A model generated the notes under the pieces. That model was not told where the DNA came from. It worked only from the letters and a program-made list of their open reading frames with translations, and searched no databases. A program made the translations under genes and the position numbers. DNA of 64,000 nt from Aquimarina sp. ERC-38 (GTDB lineage Bacteria; Bacteroidota; Bacteroidia; Flavobacteriales; Flavobacteriaceae), in assembly GCF_026222555.1 (NCBI RefSeq), contig NZ_CP098511.1, positions 3,391,501 through 3,455,500 on the forward strand, written 5' to 3'. This document shows, piece by piece, positions 52,960 through 61,930 of this stretch (position 1 is the first letter of the stretch; the number at the start of each line of letters is the position of its first letter).

Positions 52960-53215
52960 GGTATTAATTAATTATCATCAATAATATTTCTGTTAAAATT
53001 TGCTCTAAATTTACTACTTTATGATTGATTTTAATCGATAGTCACAATTTGTTTATGTAAGAATGGCTTTACATTAAACAAATAGTTTTTCAAGCCTCTA
53101 AAAAGAAGAAAGAGTAAAGAAATAATAGAAAAGTTTTATCAGTAGATGAATGAACCCAATAAACGTTTTAGAATTGTTTATTTAAGTTTATTGAGTTCGT
53201 AAAGAAAGTACAAAT

Positions 53216-53902
53216 TTAGCCTTCTTTCTTTAAAATTTCAATATGTCGTTGTAAACGTTCTACTTCCTCAGGTAAGGTACCTTTATACACACCACGAATA
53301 TGACCTTGTTTATCTACTAACACCAAATTTTCGGTATGGATAAAGGCGTTTTTATCGTGTGTTTGTTTATAGGTATCATCAGCAAAATAGGCGTCTCGAG
53401 CCAATTTATAAATTTTGTCTTTTTCCCCAGTAACTAGATACCATTGCTCGGGATTTATTTTAAATCTCTCCCCGTATTTTTTTAAAATTTCAACGGAATC
53501 ATACTCCGGAAAGACGCTATGCGAAATTAATTTAATGTCCGGATCGTTCTGATAAACATCCTGTAAAGTAAGCATATTATTTGTTAACCTTACACAAATA
53601 CTTGGGCAGGTAGTAAAGAAAAAGTTGGCTACATAAATATATCCATTTAAGTCTTTATTGGTAATTTTATTTCCTAATTGATTGGTAAAACTAAAGTCGG
53701 AAATTTTATGAATTTTTTTGACGTCGGTTTGACTTGGGTTCCAGGTAGGAGTGAAGTCTGCCGTATTATAAAAGGGGAGTTGCGTTACTTTTTTTTCGGC
53801 TAGTTTGATGGGTTTTTCACTGGCTTCACTAGTTTTTTGATTTTTACAGGAACATAAGCATCCTGCTAGTAAAACAATAATTCCTAATTTTCTAATCCAC
53901 AT
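53216..53902 (-). CDS. SCO1/SenC-type copper protein
   Basis: From ATG 53902 (MWIRKLGIIVLLAGC; SPII Cys15), about 228 residues. The thioredoxin-like fold shows DFSFTNQLGNKITNKDLNGYIYVANFFFTTCPSICVRL with the copper-binding CxxxC. The late copper ligand His is in KNAFIHTENLVLVDKQG. SCO1 delivers copper to cytochrome c oxidase Cu(A) and controls disulfide state in the periplasm. Its start overlaps the MORN-repeat lipoprotein gene by 11 bp, so the two are translationally coupled. The alternative start at 53932 would only extend the overlap. Confidence 0.92.
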   Translation of the reverse strand: MWIRKLGIIVLLAGCLCSCKNQKTSEASEKPIKLAEKKVTQLPFYNTADFTPTWNPSQTDVKKIHKISDFSFTNQLGNKITNKDLNGYIYVANFFFTTCPSICVRLTNNMLTLQDVYQNDPDIKLISHSVFPEYDSVEILKKYGERFKINPEQWYLVTGEKDKIYKLARDAYFADDTYKQTHDKNAFIHTENLVLVDKQGHIRGVYKGTLPEEVERLQRHIEILKKEG

Positions 53903-54443
53903 ACGTATCTGATTTACAACCTTCGGCGCCAATTAACCCAAAGCGTTCTCCCTGAATAACCTGATAATTAGCTTTTATTTTTCCGTCAACATTCCAAATC
54001 CGTTGGGTGCCATTTTCTTTACCGTCAATGTAGTTAAATTCTTTGGCTAACTGTCCGGAAGCATACCAATCCCGTTGCACACCCGTAGGATTTCCAAAAT
54101 CATCAAATTGATGGATAAATTCCAGTTGGCCGTTATTCCACCAGGCTTTATGGGTTCCTGATTCTTTTCCGTTTGTAAAATAGCGTACCGCTGCCCGGGC
54201 ACCATTATGATAGAATCTTTCTTCCTTACCATGTTTTTTTCCTTCCAAATAAGGTATTTTAGCTAGGGTAATCGTATCCGTTTTAGAAAAAAGCATACCT
54301 GTAAAAGGTTTGTTCTGATAATACATCATTCCATCTTTTAAGGTCAATTCCTTATCACTAATATCCAATTCCTGCATCTGAGACGTACAAGAGTTTAACA
54401 AAAGGATAAAAAATAGAAAAACGGTTAGTACGTTAGCAAACAT
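53892..54443 (-). CDS. MORN-repeat lipoprotein (YwqK-like)
   Basis: A 183-residue exported protein with SPII lipobox LNSC (Cys19). It contains several MORN_2-type repeats of about 23 residues: YLEGKKHGKEERFYHNG, YFTNGKESGTHKAWWNNGQ, DDFGNPTGVQRDWYASGQ, IDGKENGTQRIWNVDG. Proteins of this family are often labelled YwqK antitoxins by similarity, but an isolated surface lipoprotein is unlikely to be an antitoxin. Coupled to SCO1 downstream, so a role in oxidase biogenesis or envelope assembly is conceivable. About 240 bp of noncoding DNA lies upstream. Confidence 0.82.
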   Translation of the reverse strand: MFANVLTVFLFFILLLNSCTSQMQELDISDKELTLKDGMMYYQNKPFTGMLFSKTDTITLAKIPYLEGKKHGKEERFYHNGARAAVRYFTNGKESGTHKAWWNNGQLEFIHQFDDFGNPTGVQRDWYASGQLAKEFNYIDGKENGTQRIWNVDGKIKANYQVIQGERFGLIGAEGCKSDTYVD

Positions 54444-54611
54444 AAAATTCCAGCAAACTTTTTAAAATCTATAATCTGGCTACAATAATACAAAATTGAA
54501 AAACGTAGGTAAAGGAACTTTATTATTAAGTGTTTTGGTTAAAGGTAGTGGTTGGGGGGAATTAAAGGGAAGTTATAGGTTGCTTTAAATATCCTATTTT
54601 ACATAATATAA

Positions 54612-54646
54612 ATTATAGTACAAAAATATATTATAGCTAATTGGCG
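54612..54646. repeat. noncoding repeat copy A (short)
   Basis: 35 bp matching the right end of the copy at 57.9 kb: both have ATTATAGTACAAA, ATATTATAGC and ATTGGCG in the same order and spacing. It lies 35 bp beyond the stop of the LytTR regulator gene, at the edge of the module bounded by the 57.9-kb copy. Confidence 0.65.
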
Positions 54647-54680
54647 TAATTGATTTCCTCGCATAATAATTTAAATATTT

Positions 54681-55433
54681 TCATCTATCTATCCATTTTC
54701 TAAAATCTCTGGTAGAAGCCGTACTAGTTATTAAAGATGTAGATAATCCCTTTACTTTTATACTTAACCTATTCTTACTGTAGGGTGCTATTTTTTCTAT
54801 AGAATCTATATTTACTACATAACTTCTATTTATTCTAAAAAAATGTTCTGGATTTAACTGATTAGATAATACACCAATAGATCTTGAAAAACTATGTAGT
54901 CTACCATCACTATCCCTGAGCTTACAGAAATCACCACATGCTTCTATATAACATACATTTTTTGTGTTTACAAGTGTGATGCCTTCAGGTTTTTTAATCG
55001 CAAATCGTTTTTTGTAATTGTCTTTTTGACTAATAAGTGTTTTAAATTGTTGGAAAAAGTCTTTTTCAATAAACCTATCTTGAAATAAACTTCGATACTT
55101 TTTTAAAGCACTATCAATATCTTGTTGTGTATATGGTTTTATAACATATGCAATACCATTGGATTGAAAGGCGTTTAACAGATGTTCATCATAAGCGGTA
55201 CAGAATATAATGGGTGTAATCACTTTAATAGCATTAAAAACATCAAATGACATCCCTCCTACTATTTTAATATCAGATAAAATCAAATCATAACTTGTTT
55301 CTTCAAGAGCTTGTATAGAGTCATCCACGGTACGTGTATGCATGTGTTCAAAATCTGAAGGTAAGCATTTCGTAACATGAAATAGTAGTTTCTTAAAAGC
55401 AGGAGTCTCGTCTTCTATGATAAGAATGTTCAT
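54681..55433 (-). CDS. LytTR-family response regulator
   Basis: A 250-residue two-domain regulator. The receiver domain (1-115) has EDE at 7-9, the phospho-acceptor Asp54 in DLILSDIKIV, the Thr in FCTAYDEH and the Lys in YVIKPY. The LytTR DNA-binding domain (about 140-250) has VCYIEACGDFCKLRDSDG and EHFFRINRSYVVNIDSIEKI. It should be phosphorylated by the LytS-type kinase encoded 15 bp upstream on the same strand. Compared with the neighbourhood, CCGG-type words are scarce in this gene, suggesting foreign origin, though this was judged by eye. Confidence 0.92.
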   Translation of the reverse strand: MNILIIEDETPAFKKLLFHVTKCLPSDFEHMHTRTVDDSIQALEETSYDLILSDIKIVGGMSFDVFNAIKVITPIIFCTAYDEHLLNAFQSNGIAYVIKPYTQQDIDSALKKYRSLFQDRFIEKDFFQQFKTLISQKDNYKKRFAIKKPEGITLVNTKNVCYIEACGDFCKLRDSDGRLHSFSRSIGVLSNQLNPEHFFRINRSYVVNIDSIEKIAPYSKNRLSIKVKGLSTSLITSTASTRDFRKWIDR

Positions 55434-55448
55434 GGGTTTATAATATTG

Positions 55449-56480
55449 TTAGTTGACCACTTTCAACAAAGGTAGTACTAAAATAAAGTGCATTGCAGAT
55501 GAATTAATCTCTATCATTTTATCTGAAAGTAATTCATAACGTTTCTTCAAACTTTGTAAACCTGTTCCTAAAGATTCGTTTACAACTTTTGGATTTGAAA
55601 TGGTATTTGTAATTGTAACTGTTTTATGATCTATTGCAATAGTTGTAACTATAGACACATTATTTTGGGGTTCATTATGTTTGACAACATTTTCTAATGC
55701 GCTTAATAACACTCCGCTAGGTAAGTATACGCCTTTAATAGGTCCTTTTTCTGCTACATGAAAAGTGTAATCATTTTCAAACCTTGTTTCAATGAGATAA
55801 ATATAGTTTTTTGCTAATACCATTTCATCTTCTAGAGTAACTATATCATCTTCATTTGTTTTGATTAAATTTTGATATAAAGATGCAAGGTTAATAATAT
55901 ACTCTTTTACTTTTTCTTTAGGTGAATAGTCAATTAGTGCATCAATAGTATTTAAACTATTATACAAAAAATGTGGGTTGAACTGAGATCTCAACAATCG
56001 TAACTCTAGTTCTTTTTGAATATTTGAAAACGTCGTAGTTCTTAGTTGATATTCATAATATTTTTTAGCGGAAATTAAAGCTAGTGGAAATGATAAATCA
56101 CCTAAAGAACTATGAAAATTCATTATGAAAAGCTGTCCAAAAGGCATAAGTTCTTTCCAATTTATAAAACCATCTCGGGAAAGTTCACCAGATAAAAAAG
56201 TAAGAAAACCAATCAACCAAAAACTAGATAAAGTCAAAATAATTAATATTACATATTTTTTCTTTTTCACGAGAAAATTAATAAGCAATACCTTACTTAC
56301 ATATAGCAATAGAAGGACTTTAAGCCAAAAAACAGGAATGTCTATAAAGTATTCTACTAATTTATATTTCTGAACATAGAATTTAAAAATAAGCCATATA
56401 GTGGCAAAGACAAGATAACCTACTATAATTTTATAATCTGACTTGTTTAATTTAAAAGCATTTACTTTATAACTATACAT
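55449..56480 (-). CDS. LytS-type sensor histidine kinase
   Basis: A 343-residue inner-membrane kinase. The N-terminal 145 residues have four hydrophobic helices (about 18-35, 48-70, 77-98, 113-137) without a recognised periplasmic sensor. The His_kinase (PF06580) box is RSQFNPHFLYNSLNTID with His170. An ATPase-like segment contains LPSGVLLSALENVVKHNEP (N-box) and GTGLQSLKKRYELL (G-box). It phosphorylates the adjacent LytTR regulator. A membrane-embedded sensor without an extracellular domain typically detects membrane or cell-wall stress. It forms an operon with the serine hydrolase gene upstream (28 bp). Confidence 0.92.
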   Translation of the reverse strand: MYSYKVNAFKLNKSDYKIIVGYLVFATIWLIFKFYVQKYKLVEYFIDIPVFWLKVLLLLYVSKVLLINFLVKKKKYVILIILTLSSFWLIGFLTFLSGELSRDGFINWKELMPFGQLFIMNFHSSLGDLSFPLALISAKKYYEYQLRTTTFSNIQKELELRLLRSQFNPHFLYNSLNTIDALIDYSPKEKVKEYIINLASLYQNLIKTNEDDIVTLEDEMVLAKNYIYLIETRFENDYTFHVAEKGPIKGVYLPSGVLLSALENVVKHNEPQNNVSIVTTIAIDHKTVTITNTISNPKVVNESLGTGLQSLKKRYELLSDKMIEINSSAMHFILVLPLLKVVN

Positions 56481-56508
56481 ATTTAAGAAATTAGTTAAAA
56501 CGAAATGA

Positions 56509-57609
56509 TTACGGAGTCATCAAATATTGAAGAAATACCATTGGAAGTTGTGATTGGTTTGCATTTGTAAACATTATATACCCCCATTTTGTTTCTGGTT
56601 CAATGATAAAAATACTAGAATACCCGGAATTGTTACCACCATGTCCATAAACGAACCCAAAGGGTAAAGTAACTTTCGCAAACCCAAGTGTCCAATCTGT
56701 AACACCTAATTGTTTTTGGGGATGTCCATCGGGTAAAGTAAATTGAGTTTTAAAAAGCTCGTCATAACTTTCTTTTGATAACCCTTCTTTATTCATTAAA
56801 GCAATTAACCACTTTGAAAAATCCAAGGCTTCAGAATGAATAGAAAATGCTGAACCAAATATTTTTGGGTCATCATCTTCGCCAACAACTTTTCCATCTT
56901 TGTATCCTTCTGCTTTATTCTTCATATTATAGGAATCTTGGATAAATTTTGTATACTTCAACTTCAACCTAGCCGCAACTCGTTTTTGGTATACTTTTTC
57001 TAATCCGGCATCATCTGTTTTTAGAATATATGCTAAAACTTTAGCCAAGTATTGGTATCCTTCTCCAGAATATTGAAAGGCTGTTCCCGGTTCAAATGAT
57101 ATAAACAACTTATTTTCTTTATAATCTGATCTCCAATTTGGAAACCCTGTTGTATGAGTAAGGACCATTCTGGCTGTTATCTTCTTGTAGCGCTCATCGT
57201 GAGCAATAGCTTCATAGGGTAAATATGTACAAAGAGGTTTATCTAAATCTATTATTCCCTCTTCCACAAAACTCATAATAAAATATGCAAATAATGGTTT
57301 TGAAAGCGAAGCTCCTTCAAATAGGGTACTCTTTGAAACTTTTTTCTCTTTACCTATATCTGCATATCCTTTTATTAAGTGATAAACAACCTTTCCATCA
57401 TTAATAATTGCCAAGGACAATCCAGGTACATTAAGTGTTTTCATCTTTGCTTCAATAAATGTTTCAATTGAATCGAAGGAAACTTCTTTTCCAATAAGAT
57501 TTTTTAAGGTGTTTTTAGTTTTTCTTTCTTGTCCGTATACTTGATTTTGAAATATGGACGACATTATAGCTAATAACGTAATTAGAAATAATTTACGAGT
57601 AAATAACAT
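56509..57609 (-). CDS. serine hydrolase, beta-lactamase/PBP4* family
   Basis: A 366-residue exported enzyme of the serine beta-lactamase fold. A signal peptide is visible (KLFLITLLAIMSSIFQNQVYG). The SxxK motif SLSK is at residues 101-104 (nucleophile Ser101). YSG at 180-182 corresponds to the YxN position but has Gly instead of Asn. HGGNNSGYSSIFIIE near the C-terminus is the KTG-like region with HGG, usual for esterase-type members. Many such proteins are esterases or D-amino-peptidases rather than true beta-lactamases. The kinase-regulator pair downstream makes a cell-wall-related stimulus plausible. Confidence 0.88.
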   Translation of the reverse strand: MLFTRKLFLITLLAIMSSIFQNQVYGQERKTKNTLKNLIGKEVSFDSIETFIEAKMKTLNVPGLSLAIINDGKVVYHLIKGYADIGKEKKVSKSTLFEGASLSKPLFAYFIMSFVEEGIIDLDKPLCTYLPYEAIAHDERYKKITARMVLTHTTGFPNWRSDYKENKLFISFEPGTAFQYSGEGYQYLAKVLAYILKTDDAGLEKVYQKRVAARLKLKYTKFIQDSYNMKNKAEGYKDGKVVGEDDDPKIFGSAFSIHSEALDFSKWLIALMNKEGLSKESYDELFKTQFTLPDGHPQKQLGVTDWTLGFAKVTLPFGFVYGHGGNNSGYSSIFIIEPETKWGYIMFTNANQSQLPMVFLQYLMTP

Positions 57610-57752
57610 AATAGTTTGTATTTGATATTAGGCTAGCAAGATGACTTAATTCAAAAAATATTAAAAGTATAAAAAACCAAACAAGGATAATAAACAGTTT
57701 AGATAGGATAAAATTTAGTTTAGGAATAATTTAATACTAATATTTATAAAGT
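57610..57752. other. AT-rich promoter region of the serine hydrolase operon
   Basis: About 140 bp before the serine hydrolase start (minus strand), AT-rich with no recognisable element. It belongs to the 784-bp noncoding stretch that continues with repeat copy B and the region up to 58393. Confidence 0.4.
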
Positions 57753-57960
57753 CATTCCATACACATTCCCACTTCACTCCTATCCCTTCGACTCCGCTCA
57801 GGACAGGATAGCTTCGGACAAAGCGTATACCATTACATTTTTGAAGAAACTTTTAGAAAGAAAAAATAAGAAGATTAGTAGTTGTAAAAGCTTTTTATTA
57901 AGGCAGAGTTACCTAAAGTAGAACATTATAGTACAAATACATATTATAGCAAATTGGCGG
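57753..57960. repeat. noncoding repeat copy B (long) with inner palindrome
   Basis: About 208 bp. It aligns with 61931-62096: CATTCCA-ACACAT at the left, a core beginning AAAGCGTAT and continuing CCATTACATTT, AGAAACTTTT and AGAAAGAAAAAATAA, and the right part AGAACATTATAGTACAAATA. Its right end (ATATTATAGCAAATTGGCG) also matches copy A at 54.6 kb. An inner inverted repeat, CTATCC/GGATAG around CTTCGACTCCGCTCAGG (57780-57811), is specific to this copy. It separates the two cargo modules. Confidence 0.7.
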
Positions 57961-58393
57961 ATATAGTATATTATAAATCGAGTATTTGATCAAATATCCA
58001 TGAAATTTTTTTTACGCAATTCTAGTGAAGTTGTCTCAAGAGTATAAAATTACTCTCACGAGATAATTTCTATTCACATGCTCACTGTAGAATACAGATT
58101 AAACATTTTCCAGGTTTGCATATCCTTTTGTCTTGATACTAAAAAGAAACAAAAAATAAGGCTGTATAAACTTTAGAAACAATCACTGCTCAATCGCTAT
58201 ATTTTAGGAAACATTTTAACCATTTAAGTTTGTTTTGAACTCGCTTTAAACTTTCTTCTTCTTAAGAATATGTATTGCTAGCCCTCTAAGATATGTGCAC
58301 TCATTCTCCTATTGTTTTGGCCAAAGTTTTCTGAGACCGTTTTGCCAACGCTTCATCTGGGTAAAAACAAACTGTTTCTATTTTACATAATAA
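57961..58393. other. noncoding region before the subtilase gene end
   Basis: About 430 bp, AT-rich, with no ORF of note. Around 58130-58170 the words CCTTTTGTCTTGATACT and AAAAAGAAACAAAAAAT resemble noncoding repeat fragments I recall from other Flavobacteriaceae genomes. GTATAAAATTACTCTCACGAG near 58040 forms a loose hairpin. No RNA gene was recognised. Confidence 0.4.
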
Positions 58394-60853
58394 TTAGTTC
58401 TCAATCGGTATTGATACCCTAATTTGATTCAGTACATTATTATAAAGATCTATTTCTACCGCATCTGTTTCAATAGAAATAACTAAACTATATTTAACCG
58501 AAGAATTATAGCGATTAAGTTTTTTTCTACTTTTCCACCATCCTCCAACTGGAAAAACGGCTAATTTGTTTCTCAATGCTAAATCAGCGGCTGAACCAAC
58601 CCAAATATCTTTATGAATACTTCCTTTATCTCTTACTTGACTTCCAAGCATCCAGTTTTCACTACCTTCAGCTACATAATTTTCCTGACTATCTTTAATA
58701 GCTTTGCTAACTCTAGCTTTAAATGCATCTTCACTTTCGTTACTATCAATCATTTTAAACCTCAAGCCATGTGATTTGTATGACTGGTCACTAGTATATC
58801 TTTTATTTCCAGGATTTGGTTCAATGAAATAAGATAAAGTAACTTTTAATTTAACATCTAACTCGGCTAAATCAGATAGAATATCTGTTGGCCAAGGTAA
58901 ATCGAATAGATGAAAAAAATTAGTCTTTACTCTACTGTCTTCATATTTAAAAGGTCTTAAAGATCTTTCTGCTATTATATTTAAAGAATTTTCCGCACTA
59001 TATTTTGCTTTGTTTAGATTAGGAATTCCATATCCGACTCTTTCAAGTAATCTAGATTTTTCTTCTGAAGAAAAACTGGTTAAATTTCTATTATCTAACA
59101 TAGCATTATTCCATTCTGCCGAATGAATGATTAATGCTCTAATCGTTTCGGGTTTGTAATTAGGGTATTTTTGATACAATTCAGCTGCAAATTTAGAAGC
59201 TAATGCTGTAGCTGCACTTGTATCAGACATAGTGGTAAGCCATGATCTTCCTATTCCCCCTACTCCCGTTGATAATAATTTTAATGATTCATCATCAAGT
59301 ATTCCAGAGTTAAATATACCGTCGTTTCCTCCTTCAAAAACAACATCAGGCTTTTTAGGCCACTTTTTATTCCAACTTATAGAAGTCGTATTACAAGGAG
59401 ACATTTGTCCTCTTTGCGCTAGTAATTCAGCTCCGGGATAAACTGTCAAATCCAACCTATCTTTATTTGTATAAGCCCCAATAGTAATTGCATTGAAAGC
59501 TTGAGCTGGATCTTCTATAGATAGATCATCGTTAGCTAAAGGGTAATTTAACCTATCTTCAAAAGATAAATTACCACTTGAAACTAAAATTAGTGTATTA
59601 TTATTTCTTTCTTCTAATGTACCAAACATTTTTTGATCTATAGCAGCAGACCAAGAAGACGGTCTTCCTAGGTATTTATTATCAGGAGATGTAACAGCCA
59701 AACATACAATTCTTTTATTATTAGAATTCATTATTTCTCCAATAGCAATTGCTTCCAAAGTTATCTGTCCATACAAATCAGGATCATTAGCAGTACTATC
59801 AACAATTTTTATACTTTCAATATTGTTAGTTACATTTATTTGATTGTTTGATGTTAATGGATCATTTAAATCTCCATAAATAATAAGACCAGCCATAGGT
59901 GTTCCGTGTCCTTGTCTATAAGAATCGGAATTTGTCCAAGTTGGATTTATAGAATCTAAATTTTCTTCAGGAATTAAATCCTCAAGAAGAGGATTTACTC
60001 TATTGACTCCAGAATCTAATAAGCATACAGAAACATTATTTTGCTCTATTTGATTATTAATTCTACCCCGTAAATCATTTATAAAATCTCCTTCCCAATT
60101 CTTATCTATATTTAGAAAAAAATCAGAAGTTTCGATAGGTTTTCTTATCTCTGATAAATTATTAATATAAAGTAATTTTTCTGCTAATTCTTCAGGAGTA
60201 CCTTTGATTAAACCAACAATGTTTTCTGGAAAAACTAGAAGTCTATTATTAATTAAAAGCGTATCTGAATCTAATGAATTTAGAGTTTCTCGCACATTCT
60301 CTCTATCAGAATCACTAAACCATACCTCCCACCAAACACTTACATTTGATAAAGGGAAAATAATTTCAGGTTCCTGCCAAAAACTTTCTAAAGTTGCAGC
60401 TCTAATATTTTCAATATTCGCTATTAAATTTTGATTTTTTGGCTTGCCTGTTTTTGTTTCTTCAGTTAAATATTTTTCTACTTTGTTTAAAAAATTTGAG
60501 ACAGCTCTTTTATTTAAATAAACAGCGATCTTATAAGCTATTTGACTATTGCCATCATCATCTTTGGAAAATATAGCTTTGCAAGATGCAAGTCTATAAT
60601 TTCCTTTTGCATCTTCGAAACTATCAAAAGCTAACTCAAAGTTTATTGCAGATTCAAATTCAATATATACAAATTCATAATCTTCATTACCATCAGTAAA
60701 TTCAGATACAGCGGATTCAAAGGATCTTTTTATTCCTGTTCCATGCCCTCTTCTATCTCTATTATCTTTGTGATAAAATTTCCCGCCACCATAAGTACTA
60801 TATGGCAAAGAAGAATTATTCCCATTAAGAAAAATGTGATTTAAGTTGGACAT
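58394..60853 (-). CDS. ietS: S8 subtilisin-like protease, IetS-type
   Basis: An 819-residue intracellular subtilase without signal peptide. A 270-residue N-terminal non-protease region precedes the catalytic domain, which carries Asp280 in SVCLLDSGVNRVNP, His316 in RQGHGTPMAGLI, the oxyanion Asn428 in LVSSGNLS and Ser546 in SDTSAATALASK (DTSAA in place of the usual GTSMA). The C-terminal 240 residues are unassigned. The gene starts 6 bp after the stop of the AAA+ ATPase gene, the fixed pair called IetAS: first reported in plasmid stability/incompatibility of Agrobacterium and later as an anti-phage system. The identification is by architecture, not alignment. Confidence 0.8.
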   Translation of the reverse strand: MSNLNHIFLNGNNSSLPYSTYGGGKFYHKDNRDRRGHGTGIKRSFESAVSEFTDGNEDYEFVYIEFESAINFELAFDSFEDAKGNYRLASCKAIFSKDDDGNSQIAYKIAVYLNKRAVSNFLNKVEKYLTEETKTGKPKNQNLIANIENIRAATLESFWQEPEIIFPLSNVSVWWEVWFSDSDRENVRETLNSLDSDTLLINNRLLVFPENIVGLIKGTPEELAEKLLYINNLSEIRKPIETSDFFLNIDKNWEGDFINDLRGRINNQIEQNNVSVCLLDSGVNRVNPLLEDLIPEENLDSINPTWTNSDSYRQGHGTPMAGLIIYGDLNDPLTSNNQINVTNNIESIKIVDSTANDPDLYGQITLEAIAIGEIMNSNNKRIVCLAVTSPDNKYLGRPSSWSAAIDQKMFGTLEERNNNTLILVSSGNLSFEDRLNYPLANDDLSIEDPAQAFNAITIGAYTNKDRLDLTVYPGAELLAQRGQMSPCNTTSISWNKKWPKKPDVVFEGGNDGIFNSGILDDESLKLLSTGVGGIGRSWLTTMSDTSAATALASKFAAELYQKYPNYKPETIRALIIHSAEWNNAMLDNRNLTSFSSEEKSRLLERVGYGIPNLNKAKYSAENSLNIIAERSLRPFKYEDSRVKTNFFHLFDLPWPTDILSDLAELDVKLKVTLSYFIEPNPGNKRYTSDQSYKSHGLRFKMIDSNESEDAFKARVSKAIKDSQENYVAEGSENWMLGSQVRDKGSIHKDIWVGSAADLALRNKLAVFPVGGWWKSRKKLNRYNSSVKYSLVISIETDAVEIDLYNNVLNQIRVSIPIEN

Positions 60854-60859
60854 ACTCTG

Positions 60860-61837
60860 TTAGAAAGGTCTTTTTCTAGAATTAATAGTTTCAATTAAAA
60901 ATTCTAAATTGGATTTTTCCTTTCCATAGACAATAATATTCTTTAAAAAATCCTGACATATTTTTTCTAAATCAGAAAAGTTTAGTCCAATAGATTTTTT
61001 AGAGAGCTCTATTAAGATATTATCATCTATTAATTCACTTTTTAAAAGTTCCCTTTTATAATATTGAAATATTTGTTCTTCTGTTGGTATAGGGTAAGTT
61101 ATAATATCATCAAATCGTCTAAATAATGCTTCATCTAAATTTTCAGGCATATTAGTCGCCGCAATTATTAAACTATTTGAATCATCCTTTTCAATCTGAA
61201 GTAAAAAACTATTAAGAACTCTTTTTATTTCTCCTACTTCATTACCTTGGTTTCTAGTTGTACCAATACTATCAAATTCATCAAACAAATAAACAGCCCT
61301 AAACTCTTTCATTGTATCAAAAATTAAGCGAAGTTTAGCTATTGATTCTCCCATGTACCTGCTTATCAGACCATCAAGTCTTATAACAAATAATGGAATA
61401 CTTAATTCATTTGATATTACCCTAGCTGTCATTGTCTTACCACAACCAGGGGGACCGGTTAGTAATATTTTTTTTCTAGGAAATAAATTATGTTGCCTTA
61501 ATTTTTCTATTTGACGTTGCTCATCTAAAATTCTTTGAATGGACTTTTCTAAATTAATAGACAAAACCATATCTTTTAATTTATCATTTGGTCTTGTAAA
61601 CTCTAATAAATCATTCAGTTCTTTTTGAGCAGAGTTTATAGGAAGACGTTTCAAAGCAGTTCCATTAATCTTTGATTTTTTTGAGTCTTTAATTATTTTT
61701 TTTAATTCTTCCGCAAGTACTTGACGCCCTTTTCTAGCTTCCGCTGCCGCAATCTGCATAGCAGTTGCATAGAAACGAGAATCATCTCCCTCAGTAAACG
61801 ATTTTATTAAGCTTTTTATTTGTTCGGCTGCAGCCAT
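60860..61837 (-). CDS. ietA: AAA+ ATPase, IetA-type
   Basis: A 325-residue cytoplasmic AAA+ protein. A helical N-terminal region (1-100, with MAAAEQIKSLIKSFTEGDD) is followed by Walker A GPPGCGKT at 128-135, Walker B LFDEFD at 185-190, sensor 1 Asn229 in IIAATNMPE and the arginine-finger RRFDD at 240-244. The fold resembles Spastin/FtsH-type single-module AAA proteins. It is immediately upstream of the subtilase gene, so this ATPase would control, unfold for or be controlled by the protease. Compared with flanking genes, codons are markedly AT-rich. The pair as a unit supports IetAS. Confidence 0.85.
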   Translation of the reverse strand: MAAAEQIKSLIKSFTEGDDSRFYATAMQIAAAEARKGRQVLAEELKKIIKDSKKSKINGTALKRLPINSAQKELNDLLEFTRPNDKLKDMVLSINLEKSIQRILDEQRQIEKLRQHNLFPRKKILLTGPPGCGKTMTARVISNELSIPLFVIRLDGLISRYMGESIAKLRLIFDTMKEFRAVYLFDEFDSIGTTRNQGNEVGEIKRVLNSFLLQIEKDDSNSLIIAATNMPENLDEALFRRFDDIITYPIPTEEQIFQYYKRELLKSELIDDNILIELSKKSIGLNFSDLEKICQDFLKNIIVYGKEKSNLEFLIETINSRKRPF

Positions 61838-61930
61838 TTTGTTTTAAAAATTTTGCTGTAAAAATATACAAAAGTATTATCAAATAGTTGGTGAATTCCT
61901 TAACTAATTAAAAATTAGAATTAATATTCC

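Noticed and set aside
53892..54443. Labelling the MORN-repeat protein an antitoxin of a YwqK toxin-antitoxin system
   Set aside because: It is a surface lipoprotein coupled to SCO1 and no toxin gene is adjacent, so the name would mislead.
56509..57609. True class C beta-lactamase resistance gene
   Set aside because: SxxK is present but the YxN motif is YSG and the terminal motif is HGG-type, typical of esterase or peptidase members.
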